Assembly (NCBI GenBank): GCA_023374045.1
Contig: CM041779.1
Location: forward strand, 145,763,485 to 145,827,484
Direction: 5' to 3'
From: Limonium bicolor
Taxonomy: Eukaryota; Streptophyta; Magnoliopsida; Caryophyllales; Plumbaginaceae
DNA length: 64,000 nucleotides
The notes under the pieces were generated by a model. The model was not told where the DNA came from. It searched no databases and saw only the letters and a list, made by a program, of their open reading frames with translations. Position 1 is the first letter of the stretch. Every line of letters starts with the position of its first letter. The position numbers and the translations under genes were made by a program. Below are positions 23,316 to 34,391 of the stretch, piece by piece.

Positions 23316-25700
23316 ACCGCCTTAGACACACTCACGTCCGACCCATGTCCGACGCAAGTCCTCTGGGTCGGACCGTTCCAGAACATCTTACTGGCGTCTA
23401 ACAGAGGCTGTCCGACCCAAACTTGGGTCGGACCCCTGGGTCGGACGCCACCAAAACTTGCCCAAACATTGTCAATCTTCACCAAACTTCTCCTAAAGCC
23501 TCCTAATGTTTTCCAACACCATTTGGTACACTCAAAGCCTCCTTAAACATTCATAAAACTCATTTTCTAATTCCTTAAGCCTTTACTCATTTCTTCCCAA
23601 AATTCCTAACACTTACAATGTTTTCTCCTAGGTCTCTAAGTGGTGTTTCATACCTAAGATGATCACTTATGCCAAAATACTTCCTCACCACAACAACATC
23701 ATCTCTCAAGCATCTATTCTCACAACTAACTCCTTATGTCATTCTTGAAATCCTTTTTCAAGTTTATACTTTCTCCTTGTTCACCAAAGTTGCATAAATC
23801 TCAACACAAGTCTAAATGACTTTGGTGTATCCCAAAACATTCATTTGCATTATAAATCCTCTAGAACATTGCCTAAGCCCTTTTTACATCTTTAAACAAC
23901 TCAATGCATGTTTCTTCCATTAGTTGGACACTTAACCATTCTAAACATTTCCTAGCTTACCAGACTCATTTTAAACCCTTAGGACTTCTTGTTTATTACC
24001 TAAATTTTGACATGAACTCTCCTAGAACATTACTAAACCAAGACACAATGTCTTCACCATCAAACAACCAAGAACACTAAAATCCATCAAACACATTCTT
24101 ATACACAAACTTCACACATTTAGCACCACATCACAATATAGTGCATAATTTAAATTGCATGGCACTTAGGCCCTTAAATAACATGGCTCTTAGGCCCTTA
24201 AGATGCATAAATCATAAACACTGAATTTCCCACATTATATTTGCCTTTGACCAGCAAATACACTCAACAACAAATATGCCTTTAACTAAGCCTTTGAGAA
24301 CATTTTATTAAGTCATTCACCATTGGCTCCTTAGATCATTTTAATAAGCAACATAAGCTCATTTCTCCTAAGACTTTAAACCACATTAGGTTAGCACATT
24401 TACCTCTTTTCCTCACAACTTCTTTCTTGTTTCCTTGACTAAATTGGTAACGCTTTTAGTTGTTTGTCAACTTCTAAACATTATACAAGTGATAAAATGA
24501 GTATACAAGCTTTATGCTTCATCTCATTGTAAACCCTAGATTGTACATTGTTTTAAAAACATTAAGATAGTTGTTTTACCTTGGTATTTGAAGAGAGTTT
24601 GAATATCTATCAAGAGAGGACTCCACCTAGTCCTTGAAAGGTTGGAATGAAGCTACAACAAAGCAATATAATGAGCACCATTAATGGTGATTCTCGGTCA
24701 AGATAAAAACATGGAAGAAACATCATTTTTCTTTGAGATTCCTTACCTAGAAGCAAAGGAGATCAATAATATGTAGAAATATAAGCTCAAGCTCCTTCAA
24801 TGGTGGAACTCCTTGGCACCAAAATGGTGGTCTTGAAGTTTTGAGAAGATAGGAATCAAGAGCTTGATGAGAGGAAGAGAATGGTGGTGTTTGTTTTTGA
24901 TTTGGTTAAGAGAGCTAGGAATTACAAGTGGTCAAAGATGGAGTTTTGGTGTGTACTATTGCAAACCGTGAATGGAGAATGAAGAAGAGATAGAAGTGAG
25001 CTTGGAGGCGTGTGAAATGAAGAAGGAAGGGAGAAATGAAGACAAGTTTTGCTTTTAGAAGATATTTGTTGTTATTAAAGCAAATAGTAACTTAAGTAGT
25101 CATCTTTATTTACTTAACAAGTTAACAAGAGTGGTGAGTCACCACACTTAGAAAAAACGGCCCCCAATAGTTACTTAGGGGTATTTTAGTCTTTATTGAT
25201 CAATTTAATTACTTACAATAACATATGTTACAAACTAGCTTATTAAAGTCACTATTCATAAAAACAAGGCACATAGAAGTTAAATTTTTGATTTTCCATT
25301 GGTATAGACTTCCAAATGTGATACTATATAGTACATATGTTAATTAAAGAGTAATGGTGGACATTTAGCCATTCAAAACTCATTTACAAGACAATTTTTC
25401 AAAAATGTGCTTTAAGACTCATTAAAGCACATTTTGTGTTTTAACTTGTTTTCAAGCTTGGTTTTCTTTGGTAATTGGTTTAATATGTTCATTAGTATAT
25501 AAAAAAGGTCTTGGTAGGCTCATTAGGTCTTACCCAAGCTTATTCCAAGCTTAGAACACATTTTAGCCCTAATTGACTTTAAGGCATTTGTTTGTGTTTT
25601 CTATGGTTTAAATTGTTTACTAATGTTTCTAAGAATCTTTTTAGTCTTAATATACCATATTTGAATGTTTAAACAACATACTAAGGTTCGGGGTATTTCA
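23316..25700 (-). mobile_element. Middle LTR of the array, right part
   Basis: Continues the LTR interrupted at 9221 and ends GGGGTATTTCA at 25700, followed by the polypurine tract of copy 1b. It carries the second half of the inverted-word array (to about 23448), a repeated GGCCCTTAA word (about 24160-24205) and a conserved splice donor AG|GTAAGGAATC on the element strand near 24735. Confidence 0.9.
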
Positions 25701-25714
25701 ATCTACCCCCCTTA
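25701..25714 (-). promoter_or_regulatory. Polypurine tract of copy 1b
   Basis: ATCTACCCCCCTTA directly after the LTR end. The 28-bp repeats (25825-25908) and a second polypurine-like motif in a fold-back (25953-25990) follow, as in copy 1a. Confidence 0.85.
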
Positions 25715-26002
25715 AAAGAACTTTGTCCCCAAAGTTCATACTTCCACATATCCTAAATATAGAACACGGGAACACATATCAACAATACTTCCATAACAAC
25801 ATTAACAACATACTTACATAACTTTGGACACAAGGTCCATACAACATAACATCGGACACAAGGTCCATACAACATAACATCGGACACAAGGTCCATACAA
25901 CATAACATAGACGATGTATTTAAATACACGTCGTACACACATAACCGAAACGGCTCTACCCCCCTTAAAAGGGGTACGCCCCGTACCCTATACATATAAA
26001 CA

Positions 26003-29000
26003 CTAAGAAGTAAACAATGACGGGTACTTCACCTTCATCTTATCTTCCAGCTCCCAAGAGGCCTCCTCAACGTCCTGGTTAGACCAAAGAACCTTCACCA
26101 GTCTCACAGACTTATGGCGAGTGTTTCGAGTCTTAGTATCCTGAATCCGTACCGGAGTCTCCACTGATCGCATGGTCGGCTCTAAGGTTTGCCTTTCAGC
26201 CTGAAGCACATGAGACGAATGAGACATATACTTCTTCAACTGGGACACATGAAATACATCATGTACCTTCCCCAGCTCGGTGGGTAGATCAAGTCTGTAA
26301 GCTACCGGGCCGATCCGCTCTGTCACAACATAAGGCCCCACATATTTTGGGCTCAACTTGCCTTTCTGGCCAAAACGAAATACTCCCTTCATAGGGGATA
26401 CTCTGAGAAATACCTGATCGCCCACGGCGAACTCCAGGTCACGTCTGCGCACATCTGCGTACGACTTCTGTCTATCCTGAGCTGCTTTCATGTTAGCCCG
26501 GATCTGGCGAACTTCTGCCTGAACTTGTTCCAGATACTCTGGTCCTATGATGACCGTCTCACTCGACTCATCCCAGCATAATGGCGTGCGTCTTACAATC
26601 TCTCTATCGAAGAGTTCTGCTAGTTTTGCCACTTTCCAGGTGTCCTTCATCGGTATGAATCGAGCCACCTTGGTCAGTCGGTCAACAACAACCCAAATCA
26701 TATTCAGACCTCCCCTTGTAGGCGGAAGCCCTACTACGAAGTCCATAGAAATGTCATGGAACTTCCACTCAGGCACTGGCATTGGCTGCACCATACCACC
26801 AGGTCGTCGGTGCTCAAACTTGACCTTCTGGCAAGTGAGACACCTCAATACATAATCAGTAACATCCTTTTTCATGCCAGTCCACCAAAAATAACGTTTC
26901 ATACCCTTATACATCTTTGAAGCTCCGGGGTGAATCGAAGTCGTAGAACAATGGGATTCACTCAGTATGTGCTCCTTCAGCTCAACGCTACCCCTCGGAA
27001 TACACAGTCGGCCATTCAGCCTAATCAGGTCATCATCGTGGAGTCGGAAGTCATACTTCTGACCCTCGAATGTGCCATCAATAAGCTTCTGCCTGATCTC
27101 CCACATATACTGATCCGTCATCTGAGCACTCCGCACCTCTTCAACCAAGCCAGTATGAGAGACTAGCGAATGGAGAGAGTGTGCTCGGTGACTCAATGCG
27201 TCAGCTACCACATTTGCCTTACCCTCTTTGTACTGTAGATTAATGTCGTAGTCATTTAGAAACTCAACCCACCTTCTTTGCCTCATGTTCAACTCCTTCT
27301 GAGTGAACAAGTATTTTAAACTTTTGTGGTCCGAATAAATTGTCACACTTACCCCATACAAATAATGTCGCCATATCTTCAATACGAAGACAATGGCACC
27401 CAGTTCTAGATCGGGGTAGGGTAGTTCTCTTCATGCTTCTTCAGCTGTCGGAAGGCGTAAGCTATGACCCTCCCGTGTTGCATCAACACACAACCCATAC
27501 CTCTGCCTGATGCGTCGCAATAGACCTCAAAACCATCTGGACCGTCTGGTATAGTCAGGACTGGTGCAGATGTCAGAGCATCCTTGAGACTCTGGAAAGA
27601 ACTCTCACAGTCGACTGTCCACTCGAATGGTGCATCCTTTTTCATCAAGGAAGTCATCGGCTTCGAGACACTGGAGAAGTCTTTCACAAACCTCCTATAA
27701 TAACCTGCCAGACCGAGGAAGCTCCTGATATCGGTAACTGTCTTCGGCCTAGGCCAGGTGCGCACTGCATCTATCTTTGCCGGATCAACAGCGATCACGG
27801 CCTTAGAAATCACATGACCAAGAAAGGATACTTGGTTCAGCCAAAACTCACACTTCGAAAATTTAGCATACAACTGATTCTTCCTCAATGTTTGTAACAC
27901 ATTTCTCAGGTGGCTTTCATGCTCACCTCTCGATTTCGAGTACACAAGAATATCGTCGATGAAGACTACCACTGACTTGTCCAGCTGGTCTTGGAACAAG
28001 AGGTTCATTAAATCCATGAACTTTGCTGGTGCATTGGATAAACCAAACGGCATAACCGTAAACTCATAATGTCCATACCTAGTTCTGAATGTTGTCTTCT
28101 CAATATCACTGTCACGAATAGCAATCTGATGGTATCCGGATCGTAGATCTATATTGGAGAATACTGATGCTCCCCTCATCTGATCAAAAAAGTCATCGAT
28201 GCGTGGTAAAGGGTAACGGTTCTTTACCGTAACTGCATTCAGTTCTCGATAGTCAATACACAGGCGGAGACTACCGTCCTTCTTCTTCACGAAGAGGACC
28301 GGCGCTCCCCATGGTGAAACGCTAGGGCGGATAAATCCCTTGTCGAGTAGGTCTCTCAGCTGCTCTTTGAGCTCTGTCATCTCTGCTGGAGCCATGCGAT
28401 AGGGCGCCTTCGCAATTGGTCCGGTACCAGGAACCAATTCGATCTCAAACTCTACTTCCCGTGCTGGCGGCATGCCCGGCAGTTCCTTAGGAAATACATC
28501 AGGAAACTCCGACACTACCGGCACATCTGGGCTAAACTCTGGGTCTCTCTCTATGTCCTGGACATAGCAGAGGTATACATAATTCCTTCGTCGTAGTTCA
28601 CCATACATAGCCATGGAGGTGATGATCTGAGTCGAAGGCTCCCTAGGCCTCTGGCGGTAAGATATAGTAACCCCAGATGGACTCCGAAGAAGCAGACGAT
28701 GCTCGGCACACAGGATTCTGCCCTTGTACCGCTCCAACCAGTTCATCCCGACAATCACATCAAAACCAAGTCCGTCGAACTCTATCAGGTCGATCGGAAA
28801 CTCTTCACCTCTGATTCGCACAACAACATCTCGGTGGTAGCGGGTACAACTGATCCGCTCTTTCGACGGGAGAGTGACTAGGAAGTCTGGCATCTCATCA
28901 CCGTCTAACCCCAGACTCTTCGCAAAGGATAGCGAAATAAATGTATGAGAGGCTCCGGAGTCGAACAAGATCGAAGCGTCCACGCCATTGACTGGAAAGG

Positions 29001-29081
29001 TACCGGTGAGGATTGTGCCGCTCTTGCCGGCTTCTGCCTCATTGCAAACACTCAGTATACCTCCCGTTCCGAGAGCACAGC
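26003..29081 (-). pseudogene. pol: pol of copy 1b, with integrase core deletion
   Basis: Acceptor AATTAG|GCTGTGC (exon starts 29081). Protease active site is intact (DSGASHTF); RT has [11 protein letters not shown], though one usual Lys is Asn ([13 protein letters not shown]); RNase H has [13 protein letters not shown] one-base loss near 27390 ends the first long frame in RNase H. The second frame (26003-27382) runs through integrase, but an in-frame loss of 100 codons at about 26590 joins REIVR to RTPLCW and removes the segment with VSDRDTRF and TDGQSERT, i.e. two of the three DDE residues. The chromodomain-like tail remains ([15 protein letters not shown]). Unable to integrate on its own. 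Confidence 0.93.
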
Positions 29082-29146
29082 CTAATTCATTGGCAAACTA
29101 ATAAGTATTGGGTAACAACACGGTTGATATACTTCAACAACTCCAC

Positions 29147-29152
29147 TTTATT
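29147..29152 (-). terminator. AATAAA signal downstream of the AlkB exon, copy 1b
   Basis: Reads AATAAA on the element strand, about 115 bases past the AlkB stop and upstream of the pol acceptor; same place as in copies 1a and 3. Confidence 0.5.
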
Positions 29153-29265
29153 CATTAACACACTCTTCTTACATCATACGTTGGTTTACAGTGTTAACAT
29201 AACTAACACATATATAACATCCTTAACATACATCGGCTTAACGCATTACATAATTATACAAGGCT

Positions 29266-30005
29266 TTAAAACTGTCTGAAGGTCAAATTCAAACGTCCAG
29301 GTTTCATGTGTGTGGCGTTGATCACTGCCGACGGTGCGGTATTCAGTTTGATCTTCCTGATGCCATGATATAGCATCCTCGACTGCCCACCCATGATTAA
29401 CACATCTCCTGATTTTAGTACTAACTTGTTTGCGAGATCAGCACGCTTCTGCTCGCCATATATAAACACTGCGGTATCTCCAATGGACCAAGACACCACG
29501 GGTACTCCCTTACTTAGAGACTCGGGTGACTCGTCCTTATCTTGGTGTAAACCCAACCGTCCACCTTTTTGGTAGAAGTTCACAATACACAAATCTGCCT
29601 TAACGCTTGGGATTGAATCCATTTCAACTTGCTGAGCAATTCCCACGGCGTGGTTAACGACCGCAAGGAACTCCTCAGGTATCATCGGTACAGTTGCTCC
29701 ATCTTCAGCTCGCACTTCTTTATATGTCTTGGTGTAAGGAATCCAGTCCTTACCCATGTACATCATCTTCAATTTCATTCTTGATCCGCTCGGGTATTCG
29801 GGTGTGTAGAAACCTCCAGGTTTTGCTCCAAGTTCATTGCATCGTCTGATGATGTGGATTTGTGCTTCCGGTGTCAGGTATCCATTTAAGAGTATCATAC
29901 CTGGCTGGATAACCTGACATTGCTCCATGGGAAAGTCGGTGATGCTGACGGTGGTTTCTTCAGGGTTTGGTGTGGGTGGGATTGGATAACATATATTGAA
30001 GGTTC
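29266..30005 (-). CDS. AlkB-like Fe(II)/2-oxoglutarate dioxygenase exon, intact (copy 1b)
   Basis: 740 bases from acceptor AAAG|GAACC to a stop after LNLTFRQF. Counting from the internal Met at 29928 (220 residues): GGFYTPEY near 38-45, LKMM near 53-56, IVNFY 115-119, HQD 128-130 (His and Asp iron ligands), GDVLIMGGQSRMLYHGI with the third ligand His188, and RLNLTFR 212-218 (2-oxoglutarate-binding Arg pair). AlkB enzymes remove methyl groups from DNA or RNA bases; LHQDKDE and NLTFRQ are shared with bacterial AlkB, and GGFY/LKMMC/IVNFY with plant ALKBH1-like proteins. It is predicted to be the last exon of gag, not a separate gene. All catalytic residues are present. The target base is unknown. 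An upstream nonsense codon in gag exon 2 would block the fusion in this copy. Confidence 0.93.
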
Positions 30006-30152
30006 CTTTAAGTTTAGAGTTACCAAATTAGGTGACTTTCACATTATACTTTAACTCTTTACTCACATGATAATACACTTGGACTCACTAACACATACAT
30101 GCATGAAATGCGGTATGCAGTCACTTATTTCATTCAACAATATAGGCGGTAC

Positions 30153-31615
30153 CTGGTCTAGAAGAGGGCCCTGGCGCCTCTGACCGGTCCACCACATGCA
30201 GGGTGGCCTTGCTAGGTCCCGACCCCTTCCCCTTCTGGGAATCAGTGTTCCTCTGATCTGTGGGTGGCTGGTTAGCCGTCTTAGGGCCATCAATAGTCGC
30301 TGTGGCCTTACCCTTCCACTGCCCCTTGGGCTTGTTGACTCTGCTGTTGGGGTTCCGGTAACACTCGTAGTCACGGTGACCCCATTTCTCGCAGTAACGA
30401 CACTGCACGTCGTTTCCCTTGCAGTCCTTGTCGGGGTGGTCTCCGTTACACCACTTACAGTAGTAGTGGCGCTCCGGTCCAGAATCCGTGCTAGCTGCTA
30501 TCACAGTACACAATCAATACTTATTTCACAACTTAACAACATATACTTCAACTTGTCACACATGATTAAATAATTACCCTTAGGTGGGTAAGAGCGTAGG
30601 GGTTTCGCCGCATAAGCATATGTGAGCTTCAATGGCTCCTCAGCTGTGGTGGTTTGGGCTTGGCGCTTATCACCCTGGTGCTGACTCTTCTAGGGCTGGG
30701 GATAAGGCTTCTTCTTCTTCTTTCTTCCCCCGTACCCTTGCGGACTCTGGCCCTCGCTCGTGGTCTTGCGCTTGTGCGCATTCTCCTCGTCCATCAGACG
30801 GATGGTAATCTCGACCTTAGCAGCAGCATGATAGCACTCCTGAGTTTAGGATGTCAGTCATGCCCCGCAAATAACTCACAACTCACATTAATATTCACTT
30901 ATGGATTACACTTATTCACATCACACTATATTCTAATTACCTGCAAGGTAGTATACTCAGCTGGCCCCATCCCATAGCGAAGACGGTGGCTGAGACCGTT
31001 GTAGAAACGGTTTACCAGCACCCGGTTCGAGTATCCCAGGTCCGGTAACAGGTGGATAAGACCGGTGAATGCAGTGTAGTACTCATCAACCGACATCTTG
31101 TCCCCCTGCCTCAGACTATCCAGCTCCAGACGCTTGGCCTCTTGAACATGCACAGGGTAATACTTGCCTCGCAGTAGAGTCGTGTACTCCCTCCAACCAA
31201 ACTGAGGATCCGCCATCCGGTCCTCTCTCACAAGCTTCCACCAACTCTGTGCTGAACCCTTCAGGTAGTAAGCGGCAAGACAGACCTTGGCCCCAGCAGG
31301 CACATCCAAGGTCTCGTAGGCGGTCTCCAACTCGGAGATGTACGCCTCCAGCTTACGTGGGTCGGTCTCCCCATGGAACGACGGGGGTCTCATGTCTGCC
31401 AATGCCTGGACCCAGTTGGTCTCTCGTGGCGGTGGCGGTGGTGGTTGAACTTCGGGTTGTTGCCCCTGCTGAATTGCAACTACAAGGTGTGGGACCGTTT
31501 GGGCTACGGCGGCCGCTACAGCTTCGGCCATGGCTTGTGCCGTAGGGTTCTCTCCCTGGTTCCCCGTGTCACCAACGCCGCTTCCGCGGCCTCGACCTCG
31601 CGGTCTACCTGACAT
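30153..31615 (-). pseudogene. gag: gag of copy 1b, three exons, one nonsense codon
   Basis: Exons 30941-31615 (225 codons, open, MSGRPRGRGRG start, PPPPPPRE linker, capsid region with AQSWWKLVRE), 30578-30839 and 30153-30494 (or 30497). Exon 3 has both knuckles complete (CKWCNGDHPDKDC and a second CX2CX4HX4C). The only clear defect is TAG at 30690-30692 in exon 2, where element 3 has a Gln codon. Joining exons 1-3 to the AlkB exon gives a whole number of codons (673 including stop, one more than element 3). Confidence 0.88.
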
Positions 31616-31697
31616 CTGAATTCACACGAACATTATTAGCACTATGCTTACACACTTATCGGTTCCAACGGTTGTAACGTTTTCCCGACAACAAGGT

Positions 31698-32622
31698 ATC
31701 TGGCTAGACGGATTGGGGGTGATTCCAAGTGTTTCTTCTGTGGGCATAAGGACAACATGGCGCATTGCTTCTTCTTTTGTTGTGCTGTTAAAGATATATG
31801 GAGGGGCTTGGTGGATGTGAATGATATTCCTAATAATGTGGATGGTATGTTGGACTGGTTTTTTCGGATGTTTGAGGTGTAGAGTGTGAAGAAGCTATCT
31901 CATATAGCTAATAAGCTTTGGGTTATATATGCTTCGAGGAATAAAGTCAAGCATAATCCAGAACTATCTTGGTGGAAAGAAGTCGAGGTAAATAACTCCT
32001 TTACAGAAGCTTATCTTTTGGTGATGAAGGTTCCCTCTTATATCTACTCTCCTACGATTTGGCATCCTCCTCCGTCGGGCTATCATAGCATTGGTACGGG
32101 TATGGTTGCTAGTCGTTATGGTGACCGGATCATAGCCGGTATCATCCGAGACGATCGAGGTTTGCCTATTCTAGCTTTCAATCGAAGAATTTCCAGCACT
32201 AGTAATGTGCAGTATGCTGATATTAAAGCAAAAAGAATTGCCATGGACCTTGCTATCTCGGTGGGTAGCCATAGCATTTGTTTTGAATCAGTTGATAAAT
32301 ATTTTGAGGATGTACTCAATTTGGGAGATATCAGAAGACCCAATGCCAGTTGGGAGGATATCTCGATGGTGAGAGGACTACTCTCTAATTTTGCTAGTAT
32401 TATTAGGAGTGATTCTCTTTCGTATGACAAATATCTGACTAAGATTATTTGTAATTTGGGGAACCCCTGTGTTGAGAGTAACCGGGTGTGGTTGGGGGAG
32501 CATGTTCCCCCTAATATTATTTTGGCTTGTAAACTAGATATGGAACTAGCATGACATGAGGGTTCCTCCCTTATGCATGGTTATTTTTAATATATGGTCA
32601 CAATGTTCTTCCAAAAAAAAAA
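31698..32622 (+). mobile_element. LINE fragment, copy 1b
   Basis: Second copy of the fragment at 6709-7621 with the same left junction and poly(A) (32613-32622). Here the frame from about 31886 runs open to 32554, covering the RNase H-like part (AGIIRDDRG) to the natural stop after KLDMELA. A TAG at about 31879, where copy 1a has TGG, separates it from the Cys/His cluster (CFFCGHKDNMAHCFFFC). Different lesions in the two copies show independent decay after duplication. Confidence 0.8.
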
Positions 32623-32768
32623 CTTGTTCTTCCTCTGATTTTCTTGCTCAAAACTGAACTCATCCTCCTTATGTTTAGCTGACCGAAACCACCCTTGAAC
32701 ACCCCAGCAAAACACAAGGTAAAGATCTCCTTCTTAGTGCTTAAAGGTCATGCTTAACACCCCCTTAA
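32623..32768. other. Unassigned segment between LINE tail and right LTR
   Basis: Copy of 7622-7763. No primer-binding site. Ends CTTAA (32764-32768), the target duplication of the right LTR. Confidence 0.6.
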
Positions 32769-33163
32769 TGTAACACCCCTACATCGCACATCACAACTAA
32801 TTGAAATCGCAGCGGAAGTAAACAACTAAACATTAACTAAACGCTTCGGTGCTACAACGCCGTCAACCACCCACATGGTTAACAAGGCAGAATAAATACA
32901 AGTGTACCGGTCTGGCGATCAGACTCCCGAGCATAGAACTAAACCATAAATACATCATAAACAATACCGAGTATTTAATTACATTCCTTTACTGTAAACT
33001 GCCAATATACCACCACAGTAGTATCAACGGAATCAAAATATAATGCCACGGGAGCACAGGCGCATCCCGGGCTCAACATCCAAAATAACCCAAAAGTACA
33101 TCTGCAGGCTAGGACCTACAGCCACTCTGCTTCCTCGATCCTCATCCTGCAGTAAAAATATGG

Positions 33164-33195
33164 AGCCCCCGAGGGGGTCAGCAACCCTTGGCTGG
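33164..33195 (-). promoter_or_regulatory. Conserved double hairpin, right LTR
   Basis: GCCCCCGAGGGGGTC plus AGCAACCCTTGGCTGG. Upstream of the predicted acceptor in the element direction. Confidence 0.6.
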
Positions 33196-34134
33196 TATGG
33201 TTAACGCACAGCCCATCGGCTACCGGGATACGCGCAACTAATTGTCATGATAACATGGCATTCATTTTAAACATAACACAACATAACATAACATGTGGCA
33301 TAGCATTATTATTGCATAGCACAACATCACATACACAGTGGATACTCTTTCCACAATAACAAACCAAGAAGGTTAAATAACATAAGAGCCTAGAGAATGG
33401 TTCACTCTCATGTTAAGCTCGTTACACACACTCATTACCGTTTTGTTATTCGAACGAGTAACTTAAGTCACAGATGGTTCGGATATAGTGACCCGTACAC
33501 ACCACACAAACACATGTTCCCACTAAACCGATCATAAGTCATAATAGGTAAGCTTTGGAGGAAGCTAGCGGGAGATCGAACGCCAAATTAAGGAGAACAA
33601 TCTTAACAACATAAGAGTCGAATCTGATTCAGATATCTACTCTTAAACTTACATGCATGACCGGACAACCGGATTCCTCACTTCCCAGCTAGCACTTGTT
33701 AGAAGTTCATCAGTGGAACTTAACAACAATTCACAAGAAATGGTAAGTCTTGTTAGACACACACAAGGGAAATGAGTCACATCACAACATCACAATAATA
33801 CGAACAACTGTAAACTCATTACATGATTAAGTCTTATAACGTCATAAACACACAGAAAAACAATTAACACGCAAGCCGGTGTAAACCGGTAGGCAACAGA
33901 CTACAAGAAAACCATATCTTGGTCCTTGCTTCGATTGATTTCCACCGTGGGTCACCCCTATACATGATTAATAATGTCGGTTAATTAATTACTTAACTTC
34001 AAATTTACTAAATGTTTAACTATGATTATATGACATGTTTAAATGCCCAACTTAACCTTGGTTACCTCCATTATACCCCCTAGGGTTAACTACAATTGCC
34101 ACATTCCTTACTGTATTTTTTTACATTTTGGTAT

Positions 34135-34391
34135 GTCCGACCCACCGTCCGACCCACCAACTGGGTCGGACCCTTCCAGAGACTCCCGGGTTTGAAAAAC
34201 TTAACTTGTCCGACCCATGTCCGACTCACTCGACTGGGTCGGACCATTCCAGAACACTTACCGCCTTAGACACACTAACGTCCGACCCATGTCCGACCCA
34301 AGTCCTCTGGGTCGGACCGTTCCAGAACATCTTACTAGCGTCTAACAGAGGCTGTGCGACCCAAACTTGGGTCGGACCCCTGGGTCGGACG
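34135..34391. repeat. Inverted CCGACC/GGTCGG word array, right LTR
   Basis: Blocks such as GTCCGACCCA...TGGGTCGGAC alternate in both orientations with spacers holding TTCCAGA. A T-rich run (about 34115-34130) flanks it. This is the uninterrupted form of the array that element 2 split in the middle LTR. Confidence 0.85.

Noticed and set aside
29266..30005. AlkB exon as a separate host gene caught between elements
   Set aside because: It occurs at the same place and phase in four copies from two subfamilies, in gag orientation, and with TTG instead of ATG in element 3.
29266..30005. Origin from a plant RNA virus AlkB
   Set aside because: By eye the GGFY, LKMMC, IVNFY and GRLNLTFRQ blocks fit plant ALKBH1-like proteins better, but without a tree this remains open.
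31069..31545. 158-residue open frame opposite gag (also at 6080-6556)
   Set aside because: Antisense shadow of the gag capsid region; composition follows the gag codons and it has no features of its own.
416..32768. Copies 1a and 1b as two independent insertions
   Set aside because: They share the same LINE junction, the same missing primer site and the same CTTAA, which independent insertions would not.
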